This document shows, in pieces, positions 8,280-16,923 of a stretch of DNA of 64,000 bases. Source of the stretch: Verrucomicrobiales bacterium. GTDB taxonomy: Bacteria; Verrucomicrobiota; Verrucomicrobiia; Verrucomicrobiales; DEV007. A program made the position numbers and the translations under genes. Position 1 is the first letter of the stretch, and every line of letters starts with the position of its first letter. The stretch is from NCBI GenBank assembly GCA_002698785.1, contig PAAG01000046.1:124001-188000 (forward strand), in the 5' to 3' direction. A model generated the notes under the pieces. It was given only the letters and a program-made list of their open reading frames with translations, did no database searches and had not been told where the DNA came from.

Positions 8280-9750
8280 TTTTTGCTCCTGTTATGGTTG
8301 GTATATGATGTTGACTTGCTTCCCTGCGGACATGTTTGGGGAAAGTGATGACAAAACTCGTAAACTCCATCAGCTCCGACTGGATACGGATCGTACCACC
8401 GTGTGCCTCGACAATTCGGAAACAAATGCTCAGGCCGAGTCCCGTTCCTTCACCAACTTCCTTCGTAGTGAAAAACGGATCAAAAATTCGATTTCTGATC
8501 TCATTGGGAATTCCAGGGCCCGAGTCACGAATCACGATTTCAATTTGATTTCCATCGTCGTAAGCACTGATATCGATAAGCTTCCGCTTGTTGCCCTCTG
8601 CCGCTTCCATGGCCTGAATCGCATTTTGAATCAGGTTAATGAAAACCTGCGTCACCTGGTTTTTGACTCCCTCAATCCGGAGCGAAGCAGGAACTTCGAT
8701 AGAAAGTGTGGTCTGACTGTCCGTGATCTCCTTACCCAGCATTCTACAGGCAACATCGATTGCTTCTCGAATGGCGAATTCTATGCGGACTTCACTACTC
8801 TTGTGAGAGAACTCGCGAAGCTCGCTGACAATATCCTTCATGCGATCGATACTGTCCTGAATGTCATCGATCGCCTCCATAACGTATGGATTCGTGTCGC
8901 CCTTCCGCACGAGCCGGCGAAGCAAAAATAGCGCCTGATTTGAATAATTGAGCGGATTCCCTATCTCGTGGATCACCCCGGCACTCAATTCACCAAGAGA
9001 GACCATCTTTTCAGATTGGATCAGTTGTCCCTCGGTCTCCTTCAGTTCTTTCAACGCCTCCTGCAGCTCAAGCCTCTGCGAACGCAACTTCATCTTCTGA
9101 AACCTGGAGCGATCTCGAAGAATGTATTCGTTCACTCGAAACCGAAAGTGAACAAAACACCCGGCAACGATCACAATCCCTTTCGCGAGAATGAAAATAC
9201 TGTTGTTAATAAACCACGCGGCAAGGCGATCATCCATCCCACTAAGCGCGTGGGGAGCGGCCGCTGCAAAAAACATCACGAAAATACAAATCGTCGAGAT
9301 CAAAGCCTCTCGATAGGTCCAGTGGAAGACGAATCCCACTGCAACGATCACCAGTGTTAGCCCTGCATAATACGGAGTCCCCGGATCACCCGAGATAAAA
9401 ACCATCAACGAGATGAAAAATGCCGGAATCAACGGCAAAGCGACCGTGAATATTCGATAATTCGTACGCCCCCATTGTGTCGTACTCGCCCAGTAAGCAA
9501 AAGCCGCGGCCAAAGTACAAATCCCCCGCAAAATAACGAAGGTCGTAAAATGATCCGGATACGCAAAATAGTCGAGAATCGCGTACGACGGCACCATGGT
9601 AACGATCAAAATCGTGACCAGGCGCTGGTTCTTGAGCGTCGCGTGACGCTCCTCCGCAAACATGAGCTTCCAGCCGAACTCTGAGAGTCCGTCAGGAGGC
9701 TTGGACCAGTTCTTCCAAAAATTCAGGAATGTCCGGATGAGCGGCATCAC
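8260..9750 (-). CDS. Six-TM sensor histidine kinase (PhcS/CqsS-like layout)
   Basis: A 496-residue kinase. Six hydrophobic segments (about residues 44-63, 70-90, 99-120, 126-143, 148-166 and 178-200) have very short loops and no periplasmic domain, a layout used by sensors of small hydrophobic signals such as CqsS, LqsS and PhcS. A coiled coil (215-250) leads to the H-box LGELSAGVIHEIGNPLNY with H261, followed by NLIQNAIQAM (N-box), DSGPGIP (G1), FDPFFTTK (F) and GTGLGLS (G2). All catalytic motifs are intact. It lies between the methyltransferase-receiver fusion (55 bp upstream) and the receiver-kinase with which it overlaps, so all three appear to be one operon. Confidence 0.9.
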   Translation of the reverse strand: MMPLIRTFLNFWKNWSKPPDGLSEFGWKLMFAEERHATLKNQRLVTILIVTMVPSYAILDYFAYPDHFTTFVILRGICTLAAAFAYWASTTQWGRTNYRIFTVALPLIPAFFISLMVFISGDPGTPYYAGLTLVIVAVGFVFHWTYREALISTICIFVMFFAAAAPHALSGMDDRLAAWFINNSIFILAKGIVIVAGCFVHFRFRVNEYILRDRSRFQKMKLRSQRLELQEALKELKETEGQLIQSEKMVSLGELSAGVIHEIGNPLNYSNQALFLLRRLVRKGDTNPYVMEAIDDIQDSIDRMKDIVSELREFSHKSSEVRIEFAIREAIDVACRMLGKEITDSQTTLSIEVPASLRIEGVKNQVTQVFINLIQNAIQAMEAAEGNKRKLIDISAYDDGNQIEIVIRDSGPGIPNEIRNRIFDPFFTTKEVGEGTGLGLSICFRIVEAHGGTIRIQSELMEFTSFVITFPKHVRREASQHHIPTITGAKNGTAVH

Positions 9751-9805
9751 GAAATGATACCATAAAATACCGGAAAATCCTAAATTTTATGAAAATTATA
9801 TTGTC

Positions 9806-11761
9806 TCAGTTTGTTACCAGAGCGTAGACCTCGACTCCACCCTCATCGGTTTCCAGTTCCACACGATGGTCTGGAAGTGCCGTTTGGATGAGATCGCCGA
9901 AGTCTTCCTCACTTCGATAGATCAACTCCCAGTCCATCACCAGGGTCATCCACGCAATGATAGGGTTATTTGTCGTGTAATTACTCAGCACCAACTTTCC
10001 ACCCGGTCGCAAAAGCCCGAAGAGATACTGCGACACCTTGGTGACCAATCGGTCAGAAAGGTAGTCGAACAAACCTGCACAATAGACCAGGTCGTATTTC
10101 GAACCAGGCCTATAGCCCTCCCCCTTAACTTGGCGCGAGGCGTTTGCCAGATCGATTACAGAACTTTGGTGAAGTTCAACATTCACCCCTTCAGGAAAAG
10201 CCCCGTAGGTTCGATATTGCCGCTGAGCTTCCTCAAGCGTTTCGGGAGAAAAGTCCACGAGAACAAAATCTACGTCCTTTCCTTGATCGGGAGATTCAAT
10301 GTACCGCTGCACTTCATAGGCAACCCCACTGGCCATGCTGAGGATCTCGGCCTTGTGTCCTTCACTACTCGCTTTCCCCACCGACGCGACAATTTCCCGA
10401 TGCAACAGATTTACGCGGTTCCGATAGGCTGCCGCCGCTCCACACCCGAGAATCCAGGAATTAAAAACACGGTCATAGACCGAATAACCTTCAAGAGGAT
10501 TTCCGAGAATCTGCCCCAGCATTCCATAGTCCCCCGGCACACCAATTGGTTTCTCAACCACTCGTGAAAGGAAAGGAGAACTTAATGCAAGGGGATACAG
10601 ATGTTTTCTCGCATACTCTTTCGCGAGACTGGAATGCTCACCACGTAGAAGTGGTTTCGCAGCCGCTTCAAATCTCTGCATCGCACTCCAGAAAAGAGGG
10701 GCATAACGCTCCGAGGTGGTCTTCACGAAATCAGCATCGTCTCGGAATTCTTGCACCGGCTCTCCATTGTCATCTTTTGACAGCTCATATGCCGTGCCAT
10801 CCTGTTCCACCACCTGCAACACACCGACCAATTCGTGAACGGCAATTCGAAAATCAGCGGGTAGCATCTGCTGTTCCTTCTCGAGCCACCCCATTCTCTC
10901 ATTGCCAGACAAATTGAAACCATCAGTATTTGCGCCTTCATCACCCCTCTCCGAGATACTCCTTTCCACGACTCCCCACAATTCGGGGACCAAGATTTCG
11001 ACTTCGCTCCGTTCGTCGGACAGACTTTCGAGATGCCTGACAATACCGTGACTGGATTCAACCTGAATTCGACCAAACCGAAACGAAATTCCGTTCAGAC
11101 TGTCACCGGCACTAATCTCTGAAGAATTCGACATCTCCACGACAGCCGATCTTGTCCCAAATCGCACGATCTCCCCTTCTACTAGCTCACCACTATCCGT
11201 AACGGCAAAAAACTGACGAGAAATGTGCGCTGACTTCGACTGCCGCACAGGGGGCGTGGTGCGTGCGGACTCCGAAGGAGCTACCTCGCTTCGAGTTCCT
11301 GCCACCAATTCCTCGATCATCGCCTTCACCGCCACCGGGCTGATCGGCTTCGCAACGAAACGATTGGCACCCAGGGCAAGAGATTTTTCAGCAAGGTCAG
11401 GATCTCCAAAACCTGTAAGAAAAAGAACCGGCACATCTTGAGAAACAGCCCTTATCTCTTGAAGGATCTCGATGCCATTTCGCACTGGCATCATGTAGTC
11501 GAGAACAATGCAATCGACATCCTGAAAGTCGTAAGCCCCATACTCCGGTATTCCAAATTCCTGCAGAACTCGGGCGCTACTACCTTCCAGCGCCTTCTCG
11601 ATCATTCGACCGACGACCGGATCGTCATCAATCACGAGAACACGTTCTGTGGTCGTATTCTTTCCAACACTCTCTATTTCACTCGGAAATTGAGAACTCG
11701 ACCGGCTGTTAGACACAAAATCTCTCCCAGCCCCACCAGTTACCTTGTGGTCTTTTTTCAT
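9806..11761 (-). CDS. Receiver / PilZ-like / PhcB-type methyltransferase fusion
   Basis: A 651-residue soluble protein with three parts. Residues 40-155 are a receiver (D46/D47 in VIDDDP, phosphoacceptor D88 in VLDYMMP, T116, K138). Residues about 180-262 resemble a PilZ beta-barrel, but the RxxxR and DxSxxG c-di-GMP motifs are not evident. Residues about 300-651 match proteins annotated as 3-hydroxypalmitate methyl ester biosynthesis (PhcB-like) methyltransferases: the linker KPIGVPGDYGML, then NRVNLLH, a SAM loop at EILSMASGVAYEV (472-484) and FVLVDFSP (499-506). PhcB makes the hydroxy-fatty-acid methyl ester signal of Ralstonia. Coupling of the enzyme to a receiver suggests that phosphorylation controls it; this is inference. 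Confidence 0.85.
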   Translation of the reverse strand: MKKDHKVTGGAGRDFVSNSRSSSQFPSEIESVGKNTTTERVLVIDDDPVVGRMIEKALEGSSARVLQEFGIPEYGAYDFQDVDCIVLDYMMPVRNGIEILQEIRAVSQDVPVLFLTGFGDPDLAEKSLALGANRFVAKPISPVAVKAMIEELVAGTRSEVAPSESARTTPPVRQSKSAHISRQFFAVTDSGELVEGEIVRFGTRSAVVEMSNSSEISAGDSLNGISFRFGRIQVESSHGIVRHLESLSDERSEVEILVPELWGVVERSISERGDEGANTDGFNLSGNERMGWLEKEQQMLPADFRIAVHELVGVLQVVEQDGTAYELSKDDNGEPVQEFRDDADFVKTTSERYAPLFWSAMQRFEAAAKPLLRGEHSSLAKEYARKHLYPLALSSPFLSRVVEKPIGVPGDYGMLGQILGNPLEGYSVYDRVFNSWILGCGAAAAYRNRVNLLHREIVASVGKASSEGHKAEILSMASGVAYEVQRYIESPDQGKDVDFVLVDFSPETLEEAQRQYRTYGAFPEGVNVELHQSSVIDLANASRQVKGEGYRPGSKYDLVYCAGLFDYLSDRLVTKVSQYLFGLLRPGGKLVLSNYTTNNPIIAWMTLVMDWELIYRSEEDFGDLIQTALPDHRVELETDEGGVEVYALVTN

Positions 11762-11780
11762 CTCTGCGGCACAAATTTTA

Positions 11781-11801
11781 GAAACGTTTCAAATTTGAAA
11801 C
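11781..11801. promoter_or_regulatory. Palindromic candidate operator upstream of the methyltransferase-receiver gene
   Basis: Twenty bases upstream of the start codon at 11761 lie two overlapping perfect palindromes: GAAACGTTTC (11781-11790) and GTTTCAAATTTGAAAC (11786-11801). Together they give three GAAAC/GTTTC half sites. A fourth GAAAC followed by AAATT occurs at 11888-11897. On the coding strand, a TAAAAT that could be a -10 element directly follows the palindromes. This position suits a repressor or autoregulator; the protein that binds is unknown. Confidence 0.5.
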
Positions 11802-12034
11802 ACCTCTCATAAACAACACGACGGACGGAAATCAATAAAATAATTCTAATAACTATAACGCATCTTAAGGATTTGTTTAAGAAATGTGAAACAAATTCCC
11901 ATTTTTTTGATTTTGCTCATTCCTGAGTAGCCCTCAATGGAATTTGCAGTCAATTCTGCGTGTATATTGAACGTGCCTCGCTACGCAAAAGTTGTAAATT
12001 ACCGAAAACTGATACCCGTAGTACGGATTCCCCC

Positions 12035-12055
12035 TATAGGTTTATAAAACCTATA
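12035..12055. promoter_or_regulatory. 21-bp perfect palindrome
   Basis: TATAGGTTT (12035-12043) and AAACCTATA (12047-12055) flank a three-base ATA centre. It lies about 270 bp upstream of the methyltransferase-receiver gene and about 100 bp downstream of the sulfatase stop. There is no T-run typical of a terminator. It could be an operator or part of a cruciform; its function is not known. Confidence 0.35.
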
Positions 12056-12154
12056 TATCATTTCACCTCTCCCTGGGCACCGCAGAACCGCCCACTTGTG
12101 GCCGAAAGGGACCTCCCTCCGGCCCATATTGCTGAGTTCCTGCTACTGTTTTAC

Positions 12155-13597
12155 TTACAACTCTGGAAATACACCTTCCAGATCCACAGGGTCCTCCATC
12201 TCCTCCTGAAGTTCTTGAAAATGCTTATACAATTCACCCACCTTTTCCGGATACTCACCTGACACATCCCTCATCTCAAGCGGATCGTTCTTCAAATCAA
12301 AAAGCAGAACCTTCGGAACATTCGGGAAAAGGATAAGTTTGAAGCCATCTTTCACGATCGTCCGCTGGCTCTCCAGATAGGCGAAATAGATCTCCTCATA
12401 GCCCACTTCGCCGCTCCCCTCCAGCGCTGGAACAAGGGATTTGAATTGCACACGCTCCGGAACATCAACACCTGCCAACTCCAGAGAAGTAGGCATAACA
12501 TCCTGAAGATAAATGGGACTATCAACTTTCTTTGAAGCCTCCACACCGGGCCCTACTACCATGAAGGGCACCCTCACACTGTGATCGAATGGATTCTGCT
12601 TCCCGATCAACCCGTGGTGCCCAACCGCGAGTCCATGGTCCGAGGTGAAGAAAATATAGGTATTTTCCCTCTTCCCGCTCTCTTCCAGAGCATCCAGAAT
12701 CCGTCCAATTTGCGTGTCGAGATGGGTGATAATGGCATAGTACTCCTGCCGATGGACTTGCACCGCGTATTTAGTGCGCGGAAACGGTGCCAGCTTCTCG
12801 TCGCGAAGTGATGGGCGGTTATCGATTTCGTTCTTGTAAGGATACTCGGGGAGGAAATTCTCAGGTACCTCGATTCTGTCCAAAGGATACTTCTCTACAT
12901 ATTCTCGTGGAGACTGCCGGGGGTCATGGGGCGCATTAAAGGCAATATACATGAAGAACGGATTCTCCTTTGCCTTGGCCATCTCCAAAAAGTCCTGCGC
13001 ATCATCCGCTACTACCTCGCTCCAGTGCTTCCCTCCCTTCCAGAACCCGTCGAAAGAAGTATCAAAAGGGCTCCATTTGTCCGGCACCCCCTGCACAGGC
13101 CGATTGTATCCCTCGTCGGTCTGATTCGGCATTCCAGGCCGAATATGGCGCGCCACATCGAAAATCTCCGCGGCATCCGCTTTCACATGCCACTTTCCGG
13201 TCATGTAAGTGTCATAGCCCGCCTCCTTCATCATCTGCGACCACATCATTCCCTCTTTCGGGTAATTGGGGATCCCGGGGTGTGCAGGCTTATCCTTTCC
13301 GATGTTCTCTGAGATCTTCTTCGCCTTCCAAAGGTAAGCACCCGTGTTCAGCATGTGTCGGCTGGCCACACAGATCGCACCATTCCAACCGCCCATATTG
13401 TAGGCATGGGTAAAAGTGGTCCCCTCTTCAACGAGTCGATCCAAATTTGGTGTCTCGATGTCCGTCATTCCCAACGCACCAATCGTTTCGAAGCATTGGT
13501 CGTCAGAAAAAATGAACAGAATATTCGGCTGCTCATCCGCAAAACACGAGCAACAAAAAGCAAAGCCCAGCGCCAAAAGGAAAAATCGTGAAACCAT
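12155..13597 (-). CDS. Secreted sulfatase (CxASR type)
   Basis: Taken from the ATG at 13597, which gives a clean signal peptide (MVSRFFLLALGFAF, cleavage near CFADE); an ATG at 13621 would add eight residues. The alkaline-phosphatase-fold sulfatase core starts with NILFIFSDDQ, which supplies the metal-binding Asp pair. The formylglycine site is CVASRHMLNTG, the less common C-x-A-x-R form of the C-x-[P/A]-x-R motif. Further landmarks are GKWHVK, FNAPHDP and FFTSDHGLAVGHHGL. Such enzymes hydrolyse sulfate esters in algal or animal polysaccharides outside the cytoplasm. Maturation of the cysteine requires a formylglycine-generating enzyme. Confidence 0.92.
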   Translation of the reverse strand: MVSRFFLLALGFAFCCSCFADEQPNILFIFSDDQCFETIGALGMTDIETPNLDRLVEEGTTFTHAYNMGGWNGAICVASRHMLNTGAYLWKAKKISENIGKDKPAHPGIPNYPKEGMMWSQMMKEAGYDTYMTGKWHVKADAAEIFDVARHIRPGMPNQTDEGYNRPVQGVPDKWSPFDTSFDGFWKGGKHWSEVVADDAQDFLEMAKAKENPFFMYIAFNAPHDPRQSPREYVEKYPLDRIEVPENFLPEYPYKNEIDNRPSLRDEKLAPFPRTKYAVQVHRQEYYAIITHLDTQIGRILDALEESGKRENTYIFFTSDHGLAVGHHGLIGKQNPFDHSVRVPFMVVGPGVEASKKVDSPIYLQDVMPTSLELAGVDVPERVQFKSLVPALEGSGEVGYEEIYFAYLESQRTIVKDGFKLILFPNVPKVLLFDLKNDPLEMRDVSGEYPEKVGELYKHFQELQEEMEDPVDLEGVFPEL

Positions 13598-13762
13598 CAT
13601 GCACCTACTCCTAGCGAGCACCTCGGCGACTGTAAAGGCAACAGAACTGCCGGATCGCGCCGTTTCAATATCACGAGAATTAAAATCTTGGCGAAAACTC
13701 CCAAATTGTGATATTTAAGACCTCGTAAATACCGATTTTTCCCTCTTCACTACCGGTGTTCA

Positions 13763-14098
13763 ATGAGCAGGCTCGACGATTTGATGGAACAATACATCTC
13801 CGACCTCACGGAGATGGGAGAGCCCGTAGACAAGAAGTTTCTCTTCGCTGTCGTGAAAGCCTGCGGCCCAGCCATTTATCGAAAAGACAGTTCTCTGGTG
13901 GCCTCCTCTGACCCCGAAGAACTTGGTCGGGTGAAAAACAATTTTCTGATCGGCAAACTCGGCCTCAAGGACACTGAAAAGGTCGACGCGGGCCTCGCGG
14001 AGGTGGCCCAGAAATACTCAAAACCAAACAAGCACCGAGTCGTTTTCTACTATTTGCTCGCTAGAAAATTCAAAAAACGAGCTGCTCTCATGAGGTAG
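13763..14098 (+). CDS. DUF2853 family protein
   Basis: A 111-residue helical cytoplasmic protein. The motifs CGPAIYRKDSSLVASSDPEEL, VKNNFLIGKLGLKD and KHRVVFYYLLARKFKK match DUF2853, a family of about this length found in many marine bacteria and without assigned function. It is divergent from the sulfatase gene upstream and ends before a strong terminator. No operon partners are seen. Confidence 0.9.
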   Translation: MSRLDDLMEQYISDLTEMGEPVDKKFLFAVVKACGPAIYRKDSSLVASSDPEELGRVKNNFLIGKLGLKDTEKVDAGLAEVAQKYSKPNKHRVVFYYLLARKFKKRAALMR

Positions 14099-14141
14099 CC
14101 CAATACAAATTTCCCGAAACCCTGTTTTCGTTTCGCCAAAG

Positions 14142-14175
14142 CGCCCCTTCTGTCACACCGCAGAAGGGGCGTTTT
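14142..14175. terminator. Rho-independent terminator between convergent genes
   Basis: An 11-bp perfect stem (CGCCCCTTCTG at 14142-14152 with CAGAAGGGGCG at 14161-14171) and an 8-base loop are followed by TTTTCCGTTT. It terminates the DUF2853 gene and may serve the convergent PhnA-like gene too. Confidence 0.88.
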
Positions 14176-14217
14176 CCGTTTACTCTTAATCTTTATCCTA
14201 CTCTTTTTCTCTCCCGC

Positions 14218-14619
14218 CTACTCAGCTTCACCTGCCCATTCCTCAACATCCTCATCCAAAAACAGCCCTTCCAAAGTCTCCCTCGCCCAATCCTCCGAAT
14301 CCGCCTGCCGTCGCAATAGCCGGACAGACAGCACCTGCACCGCAGGGATTTCGCTCCAGGCGGCCTGCTGCAGACACCGCCACTGCTCACCGGATTCAAA
14401 TCGCTTCGGATTAGAGATCTGTTCGATACACCTCTCGCAAAGCAGGACACACCGTTCGATCGTCGGAATTGATTGCTCCGGCGGAACTTCAAAAACACCG
14501 AGCTTCACCCCGGACGTCTCACACAGTTCGCACTTCGATTTGGATCGTCGTGCCAGATCCTTTCCGAACGAACTTCGGTGAGAAAGCCTCTCAGCATGTT
14601 CCTCTCGACCGGTTGCCAT
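14218..14619 (-). CDS. PhnA/YjdM-like zinc-ribbon protein
   Basis: A 133-residue protein. Two Cys pairs, CELC (about residue 30) and CERC (about residue 60), form a zinc ribbon. The C-terminal half contains WRCLQQAAWSEIPAVQVLSVRLLRR, close to the PhnA/YjdM pattern of these proteins. Despite the name, they are not shown to act in phosphonate cleavage. It begins 6 bp downstream of the second sulfatase stop in the same direction, so the two are likely co-transcribed. Confidence 0.85.
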   Translation of the reverse strand: MATGREEHAERLSHRSSFGKDLARRSKSKCELCETSGVKLGVFEVPPEQSIPTIERCVLLCERCIEQISNPKRFESGEQWRCLQQAAWSEIPAVQVLSVRLLRRQADSEDWARETLEGLFLDEDVEEWAGEAE

Positions 14620-14625
14620 ACTTTT

Positions 14626-16104
14626 CTATCTGGTGATTTCCGGGATGGGGGCTCCGTCAGGAATGTCCTCCCCCTCCCAGTTTACCTTGCCGTCCTTATA
14701 GGTTAATACGCGCGCTGCACTGTTAGGTGCCGGTGGCATGTCATTTTTTGGAAGAAACTTCCTGTGCTCGGCGATCACATCCGCATATTTCTCTTCACCG
14801 GCAAGATTAGTCCACTCATTCGGATCTTCCACCATGTCATACAGCTCTTCCGATCCGTCAGCATAAACGATATACCTCCAATTCTCAGACCGGATGCCAT
14901 GGTTCCCCGCATTGTGAGTCGTGATCGCAGGGAACTCGCGCGGAGCACTCGCATCTTTCAACTGAGGTACCAGAGAGTGCCCTTCCAGCCCCTTCGTTTC
15001 CGGCAGACCACACAGCTCAGCCAGCGTCGGATAAATATCCAGCAACTCCGCGGGCTTACCGCACACTTGTCCCGCGACCACTCCAGGACCGGCAAAAATC
15101 AGCGGCACTCGAGTTCCGTCATCCCATAGCGTATTCTTCCCGGTGATCTCCTTCTCTCCGATGTGCCATCCGTGATCGGACCAGAGGACAACAATCGTGT
15201 TCTCACCGAAGCCATTGCGATCGAGAGCATCCATCACCCGCTTCACCTGACTGTCGACAAACGAAGTGCATGCCAGATACGACCGAGTTAGATTCATCCA
15301 CTCATCTGCATCCTCCAGGAACTCCAACCGAGGCTCCGGCAGTTTCCAATGTAGATACCAGGAAAAGCGCGGCGTGTCATTCCTGTCATCCCTCTTGATG
15401 ATCGGCAACTGAGTCGACTCCTCAGGATGCATGTCGAACCACTTCTGCGTGGCATAGCAAGGCACATGAGGAAGAAAGAAGCCACACGCCATGAGGAACG
15501 GTTTGTCCTTCGGCATCTCGTCCAGTATCTCAACCGTCCACGAAGCCACCTTCCAGTCCCCTTTGTCCTGATCCTTGTGAGGAAACGACCCCCAGTCAAC
15601 GAGACGATGGGGCTGCGGAGTATCTACCAGCTTTTGCGGCGGAAAAGGTTTCCCACTCGCACCAGGGCCCACTTCATCCCATTCTTTGACTCCTTTCACA
15701 CCCACATGGCGGCCATAGCCCCCATGATAAATCTTCCCGGCCATGTAGGTCTTGTAGCCATTGCTCATTAAATACTGCGGCAGCGTCTCCAGGTCTTTCA
15801 ATTCCTCCACATCGCGAAACCACGGCTTCAGTCCATAAATCCCCGTCGAACCCGGTCTCTTCGATAGCATCAGGCTGGTCCGCGAAGGATTACAGAGAGG
15901 CGCCTGGCAGTGAGCATTGGTAAAAGCGGTGCCCGACTTGGCCAGCGCATCAATGTTCGGAGTGATCGCATTCGGATGCCCGCCCATGTAGCCGATCCAG
16001 TCATTCTGATCGTCGATAGAGATCATCAGGATATTCGGCTTCTCAGCCGCAAAGGCGAAACCGGTCGCAAGAACCGAGAGAGAAAAAAGGAAAATTCGAA
16101 TCAT
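14626..16104 (-). CDS. Secreted sulfatase (iduronate-2-sulfatase-like)
   Basis: A 492-residue protein with a signal peptide (cleavage near FAFAAE, residue 20). The core begins NILMISIDDQNDWIG, with metal ligands D31 and D32. The formylglycine motif is CNPSRTSLM with C71 and R75, the canonical C-x-P-S-R. Other landmarks are GKIYHGG, CGFFLPHVPC, LWSDHGWHIGEK and GTRVPLIFAGPG; these and the GFFLPHVP segment resemble iduronate-2-sulfatases. The true substrate is unknown. It is divergent from the DUF1028 gene. Confidence 0.93.
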   Translation of the reverse strand: MIRIFLFSLSVLATGFAFAAEKPNILMISIDDQNDWIGYMGGHPNAITPNIDALAKSGTAFTNAHCQAPLCNPSRTSLMLSKRPGSTGIYGLKPWFRDVEELKDLETLPQYLMSNGYKTYMAGKIYHGGYGRHVGVKGVKEWDEVGPGASGKPFPPQKLVDTPQPHRLVDWGSFPHKDQDKGDWKVASWTVEILDEMPKDKPFLMACGFFLPHVPCYATQKWFDMHPEESTQLPIIKRDDRNDTPRFSWYLHWKLPEPRLEFLEDADEWMNLTRSYLACTSFVDSQVKRVMDALDRNGFGENTIVVLWSDHGWHIGEKEITGKNTLWDDGTRVPLIFAGPGVVAGQVCGKPAELLDIYPTLAELCGLPETKGLEGHSLVPQLKDASAPREFPAITTHNAGNHGIRSENWRYIVYADGSEELYDMVEDPNEWTNLAGEEKYADVIAEHRKFLPKNDMPPAPNSAARVLTYKDGKVNWEGEDIPDGAPIPEITR

Positions 16105-16195
16105 GGGGAATTCAGTGGCGGGGACTCTTTGTATTTTGGTAAGGTCTCGCCCATCCTATAAGTTCCGCCGTCCGCCGCAAGAACCGTTTCACGTC

Positions 16196-16918
16196 ATGTT
16201 TTGGAGAATCGTCGCCTGCCTGTCTCTCACTTTGATATCAGACCTGAGAGCAGACGCCCCGCCTCCCGTCGCCACCTTTTCCATTGTCGCGGTCGATCCG
16301 GATACCGGTGAGATTGGAGTAGCCGTCCAGTCCAAAATCGTCGGTGTCGGCTCGATCGTCCCGTTTGCAAAAGCCGGGGTCGGTGCGGTAGCCACCCAGT
16401 CCTACGCAAACGTCGGCTACGGTCCTCTCGGCTTGCTCGCTCTCGACTCTGGTCTCACACCTGACAAAACACTCAACCTCCTCACGAGAGACGACCCTCT
16501 CCGGGAATCACGGCAGGTCGGCATCATCGCAGCCGACGGCACCTCAGCCAACTTCACAGGCAAAGAGTGCCACTCTTGGGCTGGCGGAAAAATTGGAAAG
16601 AACTACGCCGTGCAGGGCAACATCCTTGCCGGCCCCGAAGTCATCGACGCAATGGCAACTGCCTTTGAAAATACTTCCGGCGTTCTTGCCGAGAGACTCA
16701 TCGCCGCTCTTCGTGCCGGGCAAAAAGCAGGTGGCGACAAACGAGGACGACAGTCTGCAGCACTTCTCATCGTTCGCGATGGCTGGGGCTATGGAGGCCT
16801 CAACGATCGATACCGCGACATCAGAGTCGACGAACACGAAACCCCCATCAAAGAACTCGAACGAGTCTATCGGAAACACCTCGAACTCTTTCCAAGACCC
16901 GATTCCCCGGAGAATTGA
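16196..16918 (+). CDS. Secreted DUF1028 family protein (Ntn-hydrolase-like)
   Basis: Taken from the ATG at 16196 (240 aa), which gives a signal peptide ending near LRADA; the longer frame from 16103 has an implausible N-terminus. The DUF1028 pattern is clear: TFSIVAVDPDTGEIGVAVQSK, GVGAVATQSYAN, GPLGL, and later YAVQGNILAGP and GDKRGRQSAALLIV. DUF1028 proteins resemble Ntn hydrolases, although their reaction is not well defined; the family core aligns with an N-terminal Thr after cleavage. Export from the cytoplasm is notable, since many homologues lack a signal peptide. Confidence 0.85.
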   Translation: MFWRIVACLSLTLISDLRADAPPPVATFSIVAVDPDTGEIGVAVQSKIVGVGSIVPFAKAGVGAVATQSYANVGYGPLGLLALDSGLTPDKTLNLLTRDDPLRESRQVGIIAADGTSANFTGKECHSWAGGKIGKNYAVQGNILAGPEVIDAMATAFENTSGVLAERLIAALRAGQKAGGDKRGRQSAALLIVRDGWGYGGLNDRYRDIRVDEHETPIKELERVYRKHLELFPRPDSPEN

Positions 16919-16923
16919 ACTCT

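Larger units (their letters stand above)
11762..12154. other. AT-rich intergenic region with two palindromes
   Basis: This 393-bp gap separates the signalling cluster from the first sulfatase. It holds the GAAAC palindromes next to the methyltransferase gene and a perfect 21-bp palindrome at 12035-12055. I see no open frame with protein-like composition. Its A+T content is visibly higher than that of the flanking genes, as expected for a promoter region. Confidence 0.6.
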
